NCBI GenBank assembly: GCA_002404465.1
Contig: DHJT01000058.1
Coordinates: 34,321-42,128 of the forward strand
Origin: Sutterella sp. UBA4713
GTDB taxonomy: Bacteria; Pseudomonadota; Gammaproteobacteria; Burkholderiales; Burkholderiaceae_F
Reading direction: 5' to 3'
Length of the DNA stretch: 7,808 bases
Both the position numbers and the translations under genes were made by a program. Each line of letters starts with the position of its first letter. Positions within the stretch are counted from its first letter, which is position 1. Below the pieces are notes generated by a model. That model did no database searches. It was not told the DNA's origin and worked only from the letters and a program-made list of their open reading frames with translations. Shown here piece after piece: positions 1 to 6,322 of this stretch.

Positions 1-41
1 TGCTTTCGTAGAAAACTCAAAGAATTTGTCCCTGACCCTCT

Positions 42-60
42 TATAATGCCCCGAACGGAG
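42..60 (+). promoter_or_regulatory. Candidate -10 box and ribosome binding site for the 1136-aa gene
   Basis: A perfect TATAAT lies at 42-47 and a GGAG at 57-60, followed by a TTG codon at 72. Transcription starting about seven bases after the box would give a leader of roughly 18 bases that just contains the GGAG. There is no good -35 hexamer at 16-18 bases upstream (the bases there read AAAGAA or close to it) and no extended -10 TG, so the promoter would be weak or activator-dependent. The GGAG-to-TTG spacing of 11 bases is on the long side. This is inference from motif position only. Confidence 0.4.
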
Positions 61-71
61 ACGCATAGGCT

Positions 72-3000
72 TTGTTGTCGTCTTACCTTACCGCACAACC
101 GATCTTTTCAACAGCCTTAACGATTATGGCCTGCACCATTACAAGCATTCCCGGATTTGAACTGACTCGCTCCGAAGAACTTCTTCGCACCTTTGGGCCG
201 AAACTGACGGACCTTCTATCACGACTGCTCGGACAAAGCGATGCCGACCGTTTCATGCACAGTCCTCGCGTTGTCGTCTGCGGAACACGAGAAGCCTTTC
301 CCGATCCGGTACGTGAACTTTGCTTTGCTCAGCTTATCGCCCCCTATTGCCTGTACTACAAACCGGACGACATCCTTTATGTCGCGGCAAACGGCGTTGA
401 AAAGCCCAATTTTTTCGCCGAACTTATTGCCGAAGCCGGGATCGTCCCGTATGACGGAGAGCGTGTTTTTGAAAAGGCTTACGCTAAGGCTTGGGAATTT
501 TTGATCCGAAGGATCGACCTTCCGCGCTTTGTTGCTCAGGCGCACTTACGCGCGATATTAGATCCGCTTAATACCCGAGATCGACGCTACAGAGCGTTCG
601 TTCATGCTCTTTCCTCTTTGGGAGAAAAAATATTTTCAGCCCGAAAAAGCTCCTCATTGCCCGAGCATAAACTTGTACAGATTGCCCTAGCCAATCTCTC
701 ATCCTTTATTCGGAGCGAACCGAGAGGCGCAGGAAAAAAACACAAGACACGCTCTGACCTCCTTGCCGGCTCATCACTTTCGGCCGTCGTGAGCGTCGCG
801 CCGTTTCCTTTGCCTTCTCCGCAAGAGATTTTCGGCCCGGAAGCAGACAAAGCTCTCTCGAGCAAAAATTTTCGGGAATCCTTCACGGAAAAAAGGTTGC
901 CGTGGACTCCCGGGCTCCCTCCGGCTTGGACGACAACTCCTGACGATACGTTTCCGATAGACGAGTCAAAGCATCACGATCTGCTTGCCGACTTTTCGTT
1001 ACGCCCCTTCGCGCGCCTGCAATCTCGACTCTTTTATCCGGAAACAACAGGACCGATTAATGCCGTTCACACATTTTTTGCCGACTTTCCGCAAAACGAG
1101 AGGGAAGTCGGGGTCACCCTTCCGTACGTAACGAACACGATGTACACACTCGCGTGTATTACACACGTACAGGTTGATCCGAAGCTCAATTGGGCCGTCA
1201 TCGAACTACTTCGTCTCCGACCTCAAAAAGCCGAACGACCGATCAGAGCCCTGAGCGCTACCTGGGGCATGCAGGCCAGTCGACTGAAAACCGGATTTTG
1301 CTACAGCGTGAGTCTTTCGTTTTGGGCAAACACCCTAAGTTTGCAGGTGCCTAAGCGCTTTATATACGGCACCTCGGACAAATTCCCGATTCTTACGGTT
1401 CCTGCCGTCTTCGATCGCAGGCTCGGCAAATGCACCTTTGCCGGCGTTGACTACATTGTCATGCGATGCTGCATTCGGGAGGACACCGTTTCGGTTGTCA
1501 TTCCGAAATCGGCACTTCCGAAAGGCCGCATCAAAAAGGGTCAGACCGTAGCACTGACGGGCTTTTACACGGTCGGAGAACTAGGAGAAACCTCCTTTGA
1601 TTCGAACGTCCTTGAAGCCTTGCAACTCGACGACAATGCATTTCGAGCGAATCGGGCTATTGCACGCTTTCCCTTTTCCAACCGCGGAATCGGTCTTTTT
1701 CATCAAGCCATGGTCATGTGTTCGCGCTCGGAGAAACTTCGTAAAGCACGGCTGCGACTTATGTACGACGCAGTCGCTTGTGACTACATGCCGGCTTGCG
1801 GACGCTTAGGAATTTCGGTGTTTGGTGCCAGCAAAGGAAATGTAGCAACGGAATCTTACGCCGCACAACTACTTGGCAAAGCCGCCGTTCACAGTTATGT
1901 TCCGGCCCTACGGTTTCTCGCGCTCAGTCCGACAACCCAAAATTTCGTCGCCGAAGACATTCGACTTTCCCTTGCCGAGCTTCTTGCCAAGCATTTTAAT
2001 GACAGTGATGCGCAACTGACGGTTTACAAACACCTGCAAAACAAAACGGAAAAATCCGACGAACGCAATCTGGCATGGTTAGTTCAAAGTGCTGCAGGGG
2101 GTAACATGCAGGCCCTTTATGACTTAGCTCGTGCGCATGCCTTGGGCATCGGAGCGACAAAAAATCCGGACCTGGCACGCGGGCTGATTCTTTCAGCCTT
2201 AACTCGCGGAGAAGAATGCACAAAATACTGGGCAGCCGGTCTGGCCTGTCTGCATGAACGTTTTTTCACCCTTTCAACGCAAGAAAAAGAAACGGCATTC
2301 AAAAGTTTCGCACGAAGCGGGCTGCCGGCCAATATCCTTTTGCTCGGGCTTTTCTATCAGTACGGGCAAACCGGCAATCCCCAATCGTCGCTCATTGCGT
2401 TTTGCTTGTACAACTGGGTTGAGCTTACCCTTCACAGTGAAGAGGCTGTCCATCTTCGGCAATCCGTTCAATCGAACCTGACACCGGAACAATACGAACA
2501 ATTGCCTTTCTTTGACGTCTGGGAAACCTTAAACATCCCGCGCCCGCCCGAAAATTTCCCGATCAGTATGCTCACGGCCCCGCTCGAACCCGGGCCGATT
2601 AATCTGCATCCGTTCTTTTTAGAGCAAATCGACACAACACTGCGAACGGCTCCCGGAACCGAACCAAGCGACCGCCTGATGCGCCAACTGGCCTTTATGG
2701 CGGAAAACTCCCGCCCTGTTCGTCTGGGGTTACTACGTGACAATCCGCGTCCGGACAATAATCCCGTTCGTCTGACCGCCCACGGCGCTCAGGCTGACTG
2801 CACGACATTTGATCGGTCTTTGTTACTTGTGACAGCCCTACGAAGCCATCAAGGGCAATCTTGGGACGTTGCAGGTGTTTACCCGATTTTTCAAGACGGC
2901 ACGCACGTCTCCGTTTATCTTCACGGAGCCGCACAAACCGAACCGGGGGTATGCGCTCTTTTAGGCCTCTCCCCGTTTTCCGATACACACGGACCGACGT

Positions 3001-3482
3001 CTTCTTTGCTTGTCTTCGATCCCCTGTGGCCGGATCAACACAGTCTGTATCGCACGAACGAACGCTACAAAACCGTTTTGTACGGACTCACGGATCAAGT
3101 GCGTCCTTGCGATTCGGACTTTTTCGACATGATTCCTCCGGAAGTTATCCAGCAACTGAAAGAAAAGCACACCGATGTTCGTCTTGCTGAAAATCTTGTC
3201 GGATTTTCGCCGGCTGACGTAACCAATGCGCTGTACAAAATCATGACGACCATTCGTGCCGTTGATCTAGACTACACGCAAGTGTTTTCCATTCCCTATG
3301 CGAGGATCCAAGTCGATTCTTTCCTCGCCAAAGACTTTTCAACCGATCCGTTCGTGCTCTATGTCCCGAAAGCGCAATTCTCGGAAACGGGATTGAAAGT
3401 CGGCGACAGAATACAGGCCGTTTTTGAGTTGACCGCATGCATTGACGGTATTGAGAAAAAAACGAAGGTGACTTTGAATTGA
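72..3482 (+). CDS. Large unrecognised protein with central Sel1-like repeats and a duplicated flanking domain
   Basis: I do not recognise this 1136-residue protein as a named family. Four parts are visible. Residues 1-300 form an N-terminal region (for example RVVVCGTREAF at 66-76) ending in a Pro/Ser/Thr-rich stretch at about 240-300. Residues 312-505 form a beta-rich domain with VTNTMY at 353-358 and IPKSAL at 477-482. Residues 557-785 are alanine-rich helical pairs of Sel1 type. Residues 870-1136 end in a second, shorter version of the earlier domain (VTNALY at 1050-1055, VPKAQF at 1098-1103). Sel1-like repeats generally bind other proteins, so a scaffold or partner-binding role is plausible; no catalytic motif is evident. 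TTG at 72 is chosen because an in-frame TAG sits at 66-68, GGAG lies at 57-60, and the next ATG (126, residue 19) has no Shine-Dalgarno sequence. With the TTG start the N-terminus is hydrophobic but has no basic residue, so export is uncertain. The stop overlaps the next gene by four bases. The open frame is intact throughout. Confidence 0.85.
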   Translation: MLSSYLTAQPIFSTALTIMACTITSIPGFELTRSEELLRTFGPKLTDLLSRLLGQSDADRFMHSPRVVVCGTREAFPDPVRELCFAQLIAPYCLYYKPDDILYVAANGVEKPNFFAELIAEAGIVPYDGERVFEKAYAKAWEFLIRRIDLPRFVAQAHLRAILDPLNTRDRRYRAFVHALSSLGEKIFSARKSSSLPEHKLVQIALANLSSFIRSEPRGAGKKHKTRSDLLAGSSLSAVVSVAPFPLPSPQEIFGPEADKALSSKNFRESFTEKRLPWTPGLPPAWTTTPDDTFPIDESKHHDLLADFSLRPFARLQSRLFYPETTGPINAVHTFFADFPQNEREVGVTLPYVTNTMYTLACITHVQVDPKLNWAVIELLRLRPQKAERPIRALSATWGMQASRLKTGFCYSVSLSFWANTLSLQVPKRFIYGTSDKFPILTVPAVFDRRLGKCTFAGVDYIVMRCCIREDTVSVVIPKSALPKGRIKKGQTVALTGFYTVGELGETSFDSNVLEALQLDDNAFRANRAIARFPFSNRGIGLFHQAMVMCSRSEKLRKARLRLMYDAVACDYMPACGRLGISVFGASKGNVATESYAAQLLGKAAVHSYVPALRFLALSPTTQNFVAEDIRLSLAELLAKHFNDSDAQLTVYKHLQNKTEKSDERNLAWLVQSAAGGNMQALYDLARAHALGIGATKNPDLARGLILSALTRGEECTKYWAAGLACLHERFFTLSTQEKETAFKSFARSGLPANILLLGLFYQYGQTGNPQSSLIAFCLYNWVELTLHSEEAVHLRQSVQSNLTPEQYEQLPFFDVWETLNIPRPPENFPISMLTAPLEPGPINLHPFFLEQIDTTLRTAPGTEPSDRLMRQLAFMAENSRPVRLGLLRDNPRPDNNPVRLTAHGAQADCTTFDRSLLLVTALRSHQGQSWDVAGVYPIFQDGTHVSVYLHGAAQTEPGVCALLGLSPFSDTHGPTSSLLVFDPLWPDQHSLYRTNERYKTVLYGLTDQVRPCDSDFFDMIPPEVIQQLKEKHTDVRLAENLVGFSPADVTNALYKIMTTIRAVDLDYTQVFSIPYARIQVDSFLAKDFSTDPFVLYVPKAQFSETGLKVGDRIQAVFELTACIDGIEKKTKVTLN
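1740..2426 (+). other. Sel1-like repeat region of the 1136-aa protein
   Basis: Residues 557-785 contain several degenerate copies of a roughly 36-residue helix-turn-helix unit. The clearest is residues 666-712, where WLVQSAAGGNMQALYDLA is followed by an AHALGIGATKNPDLA segment and a second helix ending ALTRG. This matches the Sel1 pattern of A-x-G-x-x-x-A-x-x-x-L-A followed by a Gly-rich loop, then A-x-x-x-x-x-x-A-x-x-x-G. Weaker copies start near 560 (YDAVACDYMPACGRLG), 595 (YAAQLLGKAAVHSYVPAL) and 738 (EKETAFKSFARSGLPANILL). Sel1-like repeats form right-handed solenoids related to TPRs and usually mediate protein-protein contacts. The copies are divergent in DNA, so this is an old protein repeat and not a recent tandem duplication. 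Confidence 0.65.
3465..3470 (+). promoter_or_regulatory. Ribosome binding site deciding the TTG start at 3479
   Basis: AAGGTG at 3465-3470 resembles the core of the Shine-Dalgarno consensus and lies eight bases ahead of TTG at 3479. It is inside the last codons of the upstream gene. The start and the upstream stop share TTGA (3479-3482), a typical arrangement for translational coupling by ribosome re-initiation. This site is the main reason for accepting a TTG start. Confidence 0.65.
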
Positions 3483-4741
3483 ACCCTTGTTTTTCTCTCG
3501 GACTCCTCGTTTTTTCCGGATTTTTTGCCGGCAGTTCGGCTTGCGCCTTGGAAAGTCGTCTTCCGTACGCTGCGGGTCTTCCCGAGCCGGATGAGCAAAG
3601 CGTCCAGACTCTGGCCTATATTCAAGCCTCTCATGTCGGATCGACACTTTTACAACGAATTGAGAGCGATAGTTTTGCGCTTGAACTCAATAACCGGGAA
3701 AAGAGAATTGCCGCTTTAGCAGGAGCATCCGACCGTGTTTTACCGGACTTTCAGCACCTTCTTGTCACCGAGGGATTCGATGCCTTCAACATTTTAAGCA
3801 GCAGTCCGACACCGCGTTTTAAGACGCGGCTTAAGCATTCGGTCTGCGTCGTCCTACAAACGAAGAAAAAACAACCGAAGTTACGGCGACCGATCCTCGT
3901 GAGCTTTCGGCTTTCGGACACAAAAACAACGGCATCTGCGTTCGGACTTGCCAAACTTTTCGAAGACTTTCAGATTGAAGCCGAAACACCTATTTGGATC
4001 TGCGCCCGATCCGACAATCCGACGGCAACCGAGGAATTAGCCGGCAAAAAACGCTTTTCAGCACACATTCTTTTAAACGGGACATCGCCGAACGCTTTCA
4101 TTAACTATCTTGGCCGGGAAACAACACGATTGTTGTTTCGAGAAAGGGCATGGGATTGGATTCGAGAAGACGCCAACACGGCTCGCAATGCTGCAGAACA
4201 GGTCTTGCAAACACTTTCCCAGGTCAAAAGCCGTTGGGATACCGACAAGAGTTCTCCTTGGACTAGAACCGATTTCAGTCCGATTCAGTGTAAAAAGTCT
4301 TTTATCTCTTCCGTACGCAACACCTGTTGGTTTGATGTAACCGTCACATCGCGTAGTCAAGTGGCCCTTTCGGAAAGAAGCCAGATGTTGCTTCGTCTGG
4401 CGCTTAACGAAACGCAAAAAATCAACCGGCGTCTTGCCTCACCGAAAAAGAAACCTGCCGTCACACTTTCGCTGCCGAAAAATAATCACGTGAAGCCGAT
4501 AGCGGGCAACCCTGAAAAACTTTCGGTCCTGTCCGCTTGGCGCGCTGCCCTGACTGAGGAAAAAGGAAAACACGCTTTTCTCAGCAGTCGCTTCACGGAA
4601 CCGCAAGTCGTCGGAAACAAGGCGCAGGCCATTCCGCTGCTGACACTTTCGGCCATCGGAAGCACGAAAGACGCCACGACTCACAATCTGTCTGTCTTGG
4701 CCAAGACATTGCTCCTTGTTTCCGAAACCAAATTGCAATAG
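3479..4741 (+). CDS. Exported degenerate M20-metallopeptidase-like protein, probably inactive
   Basis: The 420-residue product starts with a hydrophobic stretch (residues 5-20) ending in an A-C-A signal-peptidase-I-like site at 21-23, so it is probably periplasmic, although the n-region has no basic residue. The mature part follows the layout I recall for M20/M25/M40 hydrolases. SVQTLAYIQA at 41-50 matches the opening helix. GFDAFNI (99-105) matches the GF-x-x-x-x-N strand. RRPILVSFRLSDT (136-148) falls where His-x-Asp belongs. NGTSPNAFINYLGRE (200-214) falls at the start of the dimerisation lid. FDVTVTSRS (285-293) matches the V-D-x-R-S strand, and AIPLLTLSAIGS ending in TTH (384-402) matches the closing G-I-P-A-I-T-x-G ... 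H segment. The first zinc His is absent (R144 is nearest) and about 25 residues around the usual bridging Asp seem deleted; only H402 looks retained. Four cysteines (123, 175, 271, 283) remain after cleavage and could pair. The fold call is from remembered family patterns, not a search. A non-catalytic binding role or a diverged unrelated fold are the alternatives. It is coupled to the preceding gene. Confidence 0.5.
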   Translation: MNPCFSLGLLVFSGFFAGSSACALESRLPYAAGLPEPDEQSVQTLAYIQASHVGSTLLQRIESDSFALELNNREKRIAALAGASDRVLPDFQHLLVTEGFDAFNILSSSPTPRFKTRLKHSVCVVLQTKKKQPKLRRPILVSFRLSDTKTTASAFGLAKLFEDFQIEAETPIWICARSDNPTATEELAGKKRFSAHILLNGTSPNAFINYLGRETTRLLFRERAWDWIREDANTARNAAEQVLQTLSQVKSRWDTDKSSPWTRTDFSPIQCKKSFISSVRNTCWFDVTVTSRSQVALSERSQMLLRLALNETQKINRRLASPKKKPAVTLSLPKNNHVKPIAGNPEKLSVLSAWRAALTEEKGKHAFLSSRFTEPQVVGNKAQAIPLLTLSAIGSTKDATTHNLSVLAKTLLLVSETKLQ

Positions 4742-4904
4742 CCCGCATCTTGTTGACCGGGGCAACCGTTTGAGTTCGGTCTCCTTCCGACTCGCCCGAG
4801 AGACTGCAGTCATGCTACGCAGGCATCAAAAACCCCTTGAAGCAAAGCCCCAAGGGGATAAAAGCTTTGTGCCTTACCTCGCGTAAAACACATTAAATCG
4901 TCAT
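4742..4904. other. Convergent intergenic region between the two-gene unit and serS
   Basis: This 163-base gap separates two convergent transcription units. It holds the serS terminator (4828-4857) and some weak symmetry on the left side: GTCTC at 4779-4783 with GAGAC at 4800-4804, and the palindrome GACTGCAGTC at 4802-4811. None of the left-side structures is followed by a T run, so I see no intrinsic terminator for the plus-strand unit. Its end may be Rho-dependent, or may rely on the terminator hairpin read from the opposite side. No gene or RNA is recognisable here. Confidence 0.6.
4828..4857 (-). terminator. Intrinsic terminator of serS
   Basis: Read on the minus strand, CCCCTTG (plus 4851-4857) pairs perfectly with CAAGGGG (plus 4833-4839) across an 11-base loop, and the stem is followed by five T residues (plus 4828-4832). 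It begins about 48 bases after the serS stop. On the plus strand the stem is followed by ATAAAAGC and not by T residues, so it is directional for serS. Confidence 0.8.
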
Positions 4905-6203
4905 TTATGCTTTATTGGGAACGAGCTTGTCAACGCCGCCCATATAAGGTCTCAGAACTTCGGGAACCGTCACCGATCCGTCGGCGTTCTGGTAATTTTC
5001 CAGCACGGCAACGAGTGTGCGGCCGACCGCCAGTCCCGACCCGTTAAGTGTATGCACGTAGTGGGGTTTGCCGTCCACGCCTTTGTAACGCGTTCCCATA
5101 CGACGAGCCTGGAAGGCTTCGCAATTGGAGCACGAGCTGATTTCACGATACGTATTCTGTCCGGGCAACCAAACTTCCAGGTCATAGGTTTTTGCCGAAC
5201 TAAATCCCATATCCCCCGTACAGAGCAACACCACGCGATACGGAAGCCCCAGTTTTTGCAGGATCACTTCCGCGTTGTGTGTCAGTTCCTCCAGGTGTGC
5301 GTAACTATCGGTATCACGCGTAATGCGCACCATTTCGACCTTGTCGAATTGGTGTTGGCGAATCATGCCGCGCGTATCTCGCCCGTAGGCACCCGCTTCA
5401 GACCGAAAACACGGCGTGTGTGCGGTGACCTTAATGGGCAAATCCGCTTCCTTGAGCATCAAACCCGAAACCTGATTGGTCAGCGTCACTTCCGCCGTCG
5501 GAATCAGATACAGAAGATCGCCCTTGCCTTGCTGTCCGCCTTTCTTCGCAGCAAACAAATCTTCTTCGAACTTAGGCAGTTGGCCCGTGCCGCGCATTGT
5601 GTCGGCCGTTACGATATAAGGCGTATAGCACTCGGTGTATCCGTGTAGTTGCGTGTGCGTATCGAGCATGAATTGCGCAATTGCCCGATGCAGATGCGCA
5701 ACCTGGCCTTTCATAAAGCAAAACCGGGCGCCGGACAATTTCGCCGCCACGTCAAAATCCATACCGAGAGGTGCACCGACATCCACGTGATCTTTAATCG
5801 GAAAATCAAACTTACGCGGTTCACCCCACCGACGTTGCTCCACATTGTCACGCTCATCGCGACCGACGGGAACCGACGGATCCGGCAAATTCGGAATGCG
5901 CATCAAAAGATCGGTCAAGCGAGCCCGAACGTCAGCAAGTTCATTTTCTAAATCAGCCAACTCACCGGGAATAGCCGCCGCTTTTTTCATCAGCTCGGTT
6001 GCATCTTGACCGGCCTTTTTTGCTTGTCCGATTTGTTTAGACAAACTGTTACGCTCGGCCTGAAGCACTTCGGTCTTTGTTTGAACGGCCTTACGTTCTT
6101 CTTCCAATGCGTTAAATTCCTTTTCCGGGAAAGCGAAAGGACGCGTCGCAAGACGAGCAATTACCTCAGGTAAATTCTTGCGAAGAAGATTAATATCGAG
6201 CAT
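4905..6203 (-). CDS. serS: Seryl-tRNA synthetase
   Basis: SerRS charges tRNA-Ser (and tRNA-Sec where present) with serine in the cytoplasm through a seryl-adenylate intermediate. The 432-residue length is normal for the bacterial enzyme. Residues 1-100 form the expected long antiparallel coiled coil that grips the tRNA-Ser variable arm, with heptad-like E/K/L-rich sequence at 30-100. The class II catalytic core follows: the TAE serine-site motif at 236-238, motif 2 from FRSE at 266-269 through IRQHQFDKVE to 290, the REISSCSNCEAFQARR segment at 353-368, and motif 3 NGSGLAVGRTLVAVLENYQ at 387-405. ATG at 6203 is supported by GGAGAA (plus 6211-6216) seven bases upstream. The gene lies 119 bases after rarA in the same direction. 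It could be co-transcribed with rarA or use a weak promoter in the gap: TTGCAG, a 17-base spacer and GAAAAT is the best I find, and it is poor. All motifs look intact. Confidence 0.98.
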   Translation of the reverse strand: MLDINLLRKNLPEVIARLATRPFAFPEKEFNALEEERKAVQTKTEVLQAERNSLSKQIGQAKKAGQDATELMKKAAAIPGELADLENELADVRARLTDLLMRIPNLPDPSVPVGRDERDNVEQRRWGEPRKFDFPIKDHVDVGAPLGMDFDVAAKLSGARFCFMKGQVAHLHRAIAQFMLDTHTQLHGYTECYTPYIVTADTMRGTGQLPKFEEDLFAAKKGGQQGKGDLLYLIPTAEVTLTNQVSGLMLKEADLPIKVTAHTPCFRSEAGAYGRDTRGMIRQHQFDKVEMVRITRDTDSYAHLEELTHNAEVILQKLGLPYRVVLLCTGDMGFSSAKTYDLEVWLPGQNTYREISSCSNCEAFQARRMGTRYKGVDGKPHYVHTLNGSGLAVGRTLVAVLENYQNADGSVTVPEVLRPYMGGVDKLVPNKA

Positions 6204-6210
6204 GCGTTAG

Positions 6211-6216
6211 TTCTCC
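6211..6216 (-). promoter_or_regulatory. serS ribosome binding site
   Basis: GGAGAA on the minus strand lies seven bases before the serS ATG. A CTAACGC segment precedes the serS ATG (plus 6204-6210) and another precedes an upstream out-of-frame ATG at 6223 (plus 6225-6231). Only the serS ATG has a Shine-Dalgarno sequence at the right distance, which fixes the start. Confidence 0.8.
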
Positions 6217-6230
6217 AAATCATGGCGTTA

Positions 6231-6254
6231 GACTTTTTCCTCTAAGAAAAAGTC
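6231..6254 (-). promoter_or_regulatory. Perfect 9-bp inverted repeat in the serS leader
   Basis: GACTTTTTC (6231-6239) and GAAAAAGTC (6246-6254) are exact reverse complements around a six-base loop. The structure ends 27 bases before the serS start codon, so it would fold in the serS leader RNA just ahead of the ribosome binding site. Neither strand has a T run after the stem, so it is not a standard terminator. It could be a leader hairpin, a protein-binding palindrome, or an AT-rich coincidence. The function is unknown. Confidence 0.5.
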
Positions 6255-6277
6255 CCGCGCGCAAAGTTAAGTCCCGC
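6250..6277. repeat. 9-bp direct repeat AAGTCCCGC, 19-base period
   Basis: AAGTCCCGC occurs at 6250-6258 and again at 6269-6277. The first copy overlaps the right arm of the inverted repeat at 6231-6254. The copies lie between rarA and serS, where a serS promoter would be expected. They may be paired binding sites for a regulator, but two short copies alone are weak evidence. Confidence 0.4.
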
Positions 6278-6322
6278 TATTTTCGCCTCTTTATTCAGTA
6301 ACTGCAAATTTCAGCAAGAGCA

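Noticed and set aside
46..120. 24-codon open frame from ATG at 46, a possible leader peptide
   Set aside because: Its ATG overlaps the -10 box, so it would lie upstream of the likely transcription start, and it has no Shine-Dalgarno sequence.
1141..1171. Nested GTAC/ACAC palindromes inside the large gene
   Set aside because: The symmetry is imperfect, lies within coding sequence for a regular protein segment, and is not repeated elsewhere. It is probably chance.
3479..3547. Possible lipoprotein signal in the second protein (Cys at residue 22)
   Set aside because: The residues before the Cys are S-S-A, which lacks the aliphatic residue expected at -3 of a lipobox. A signal peptidase I site at A21-A23 fits better.
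5052..5648. Open frame of 198 codons on the plus strand, opposite serS
   Set aside because: It lies wholly inside the clearly coding serS gene on the other strand and its product resembles no family. It is a side effect of the serS codon pattern, as is the adjoining frame at 5649-5951.
6161..6223. 20-codon open frame on the minus strand overlapping the start of serS
   Set aside because: The ATG at 6223 has no Shine-Dalgarno sequence and the frame is short. The serS start has its own strong site.
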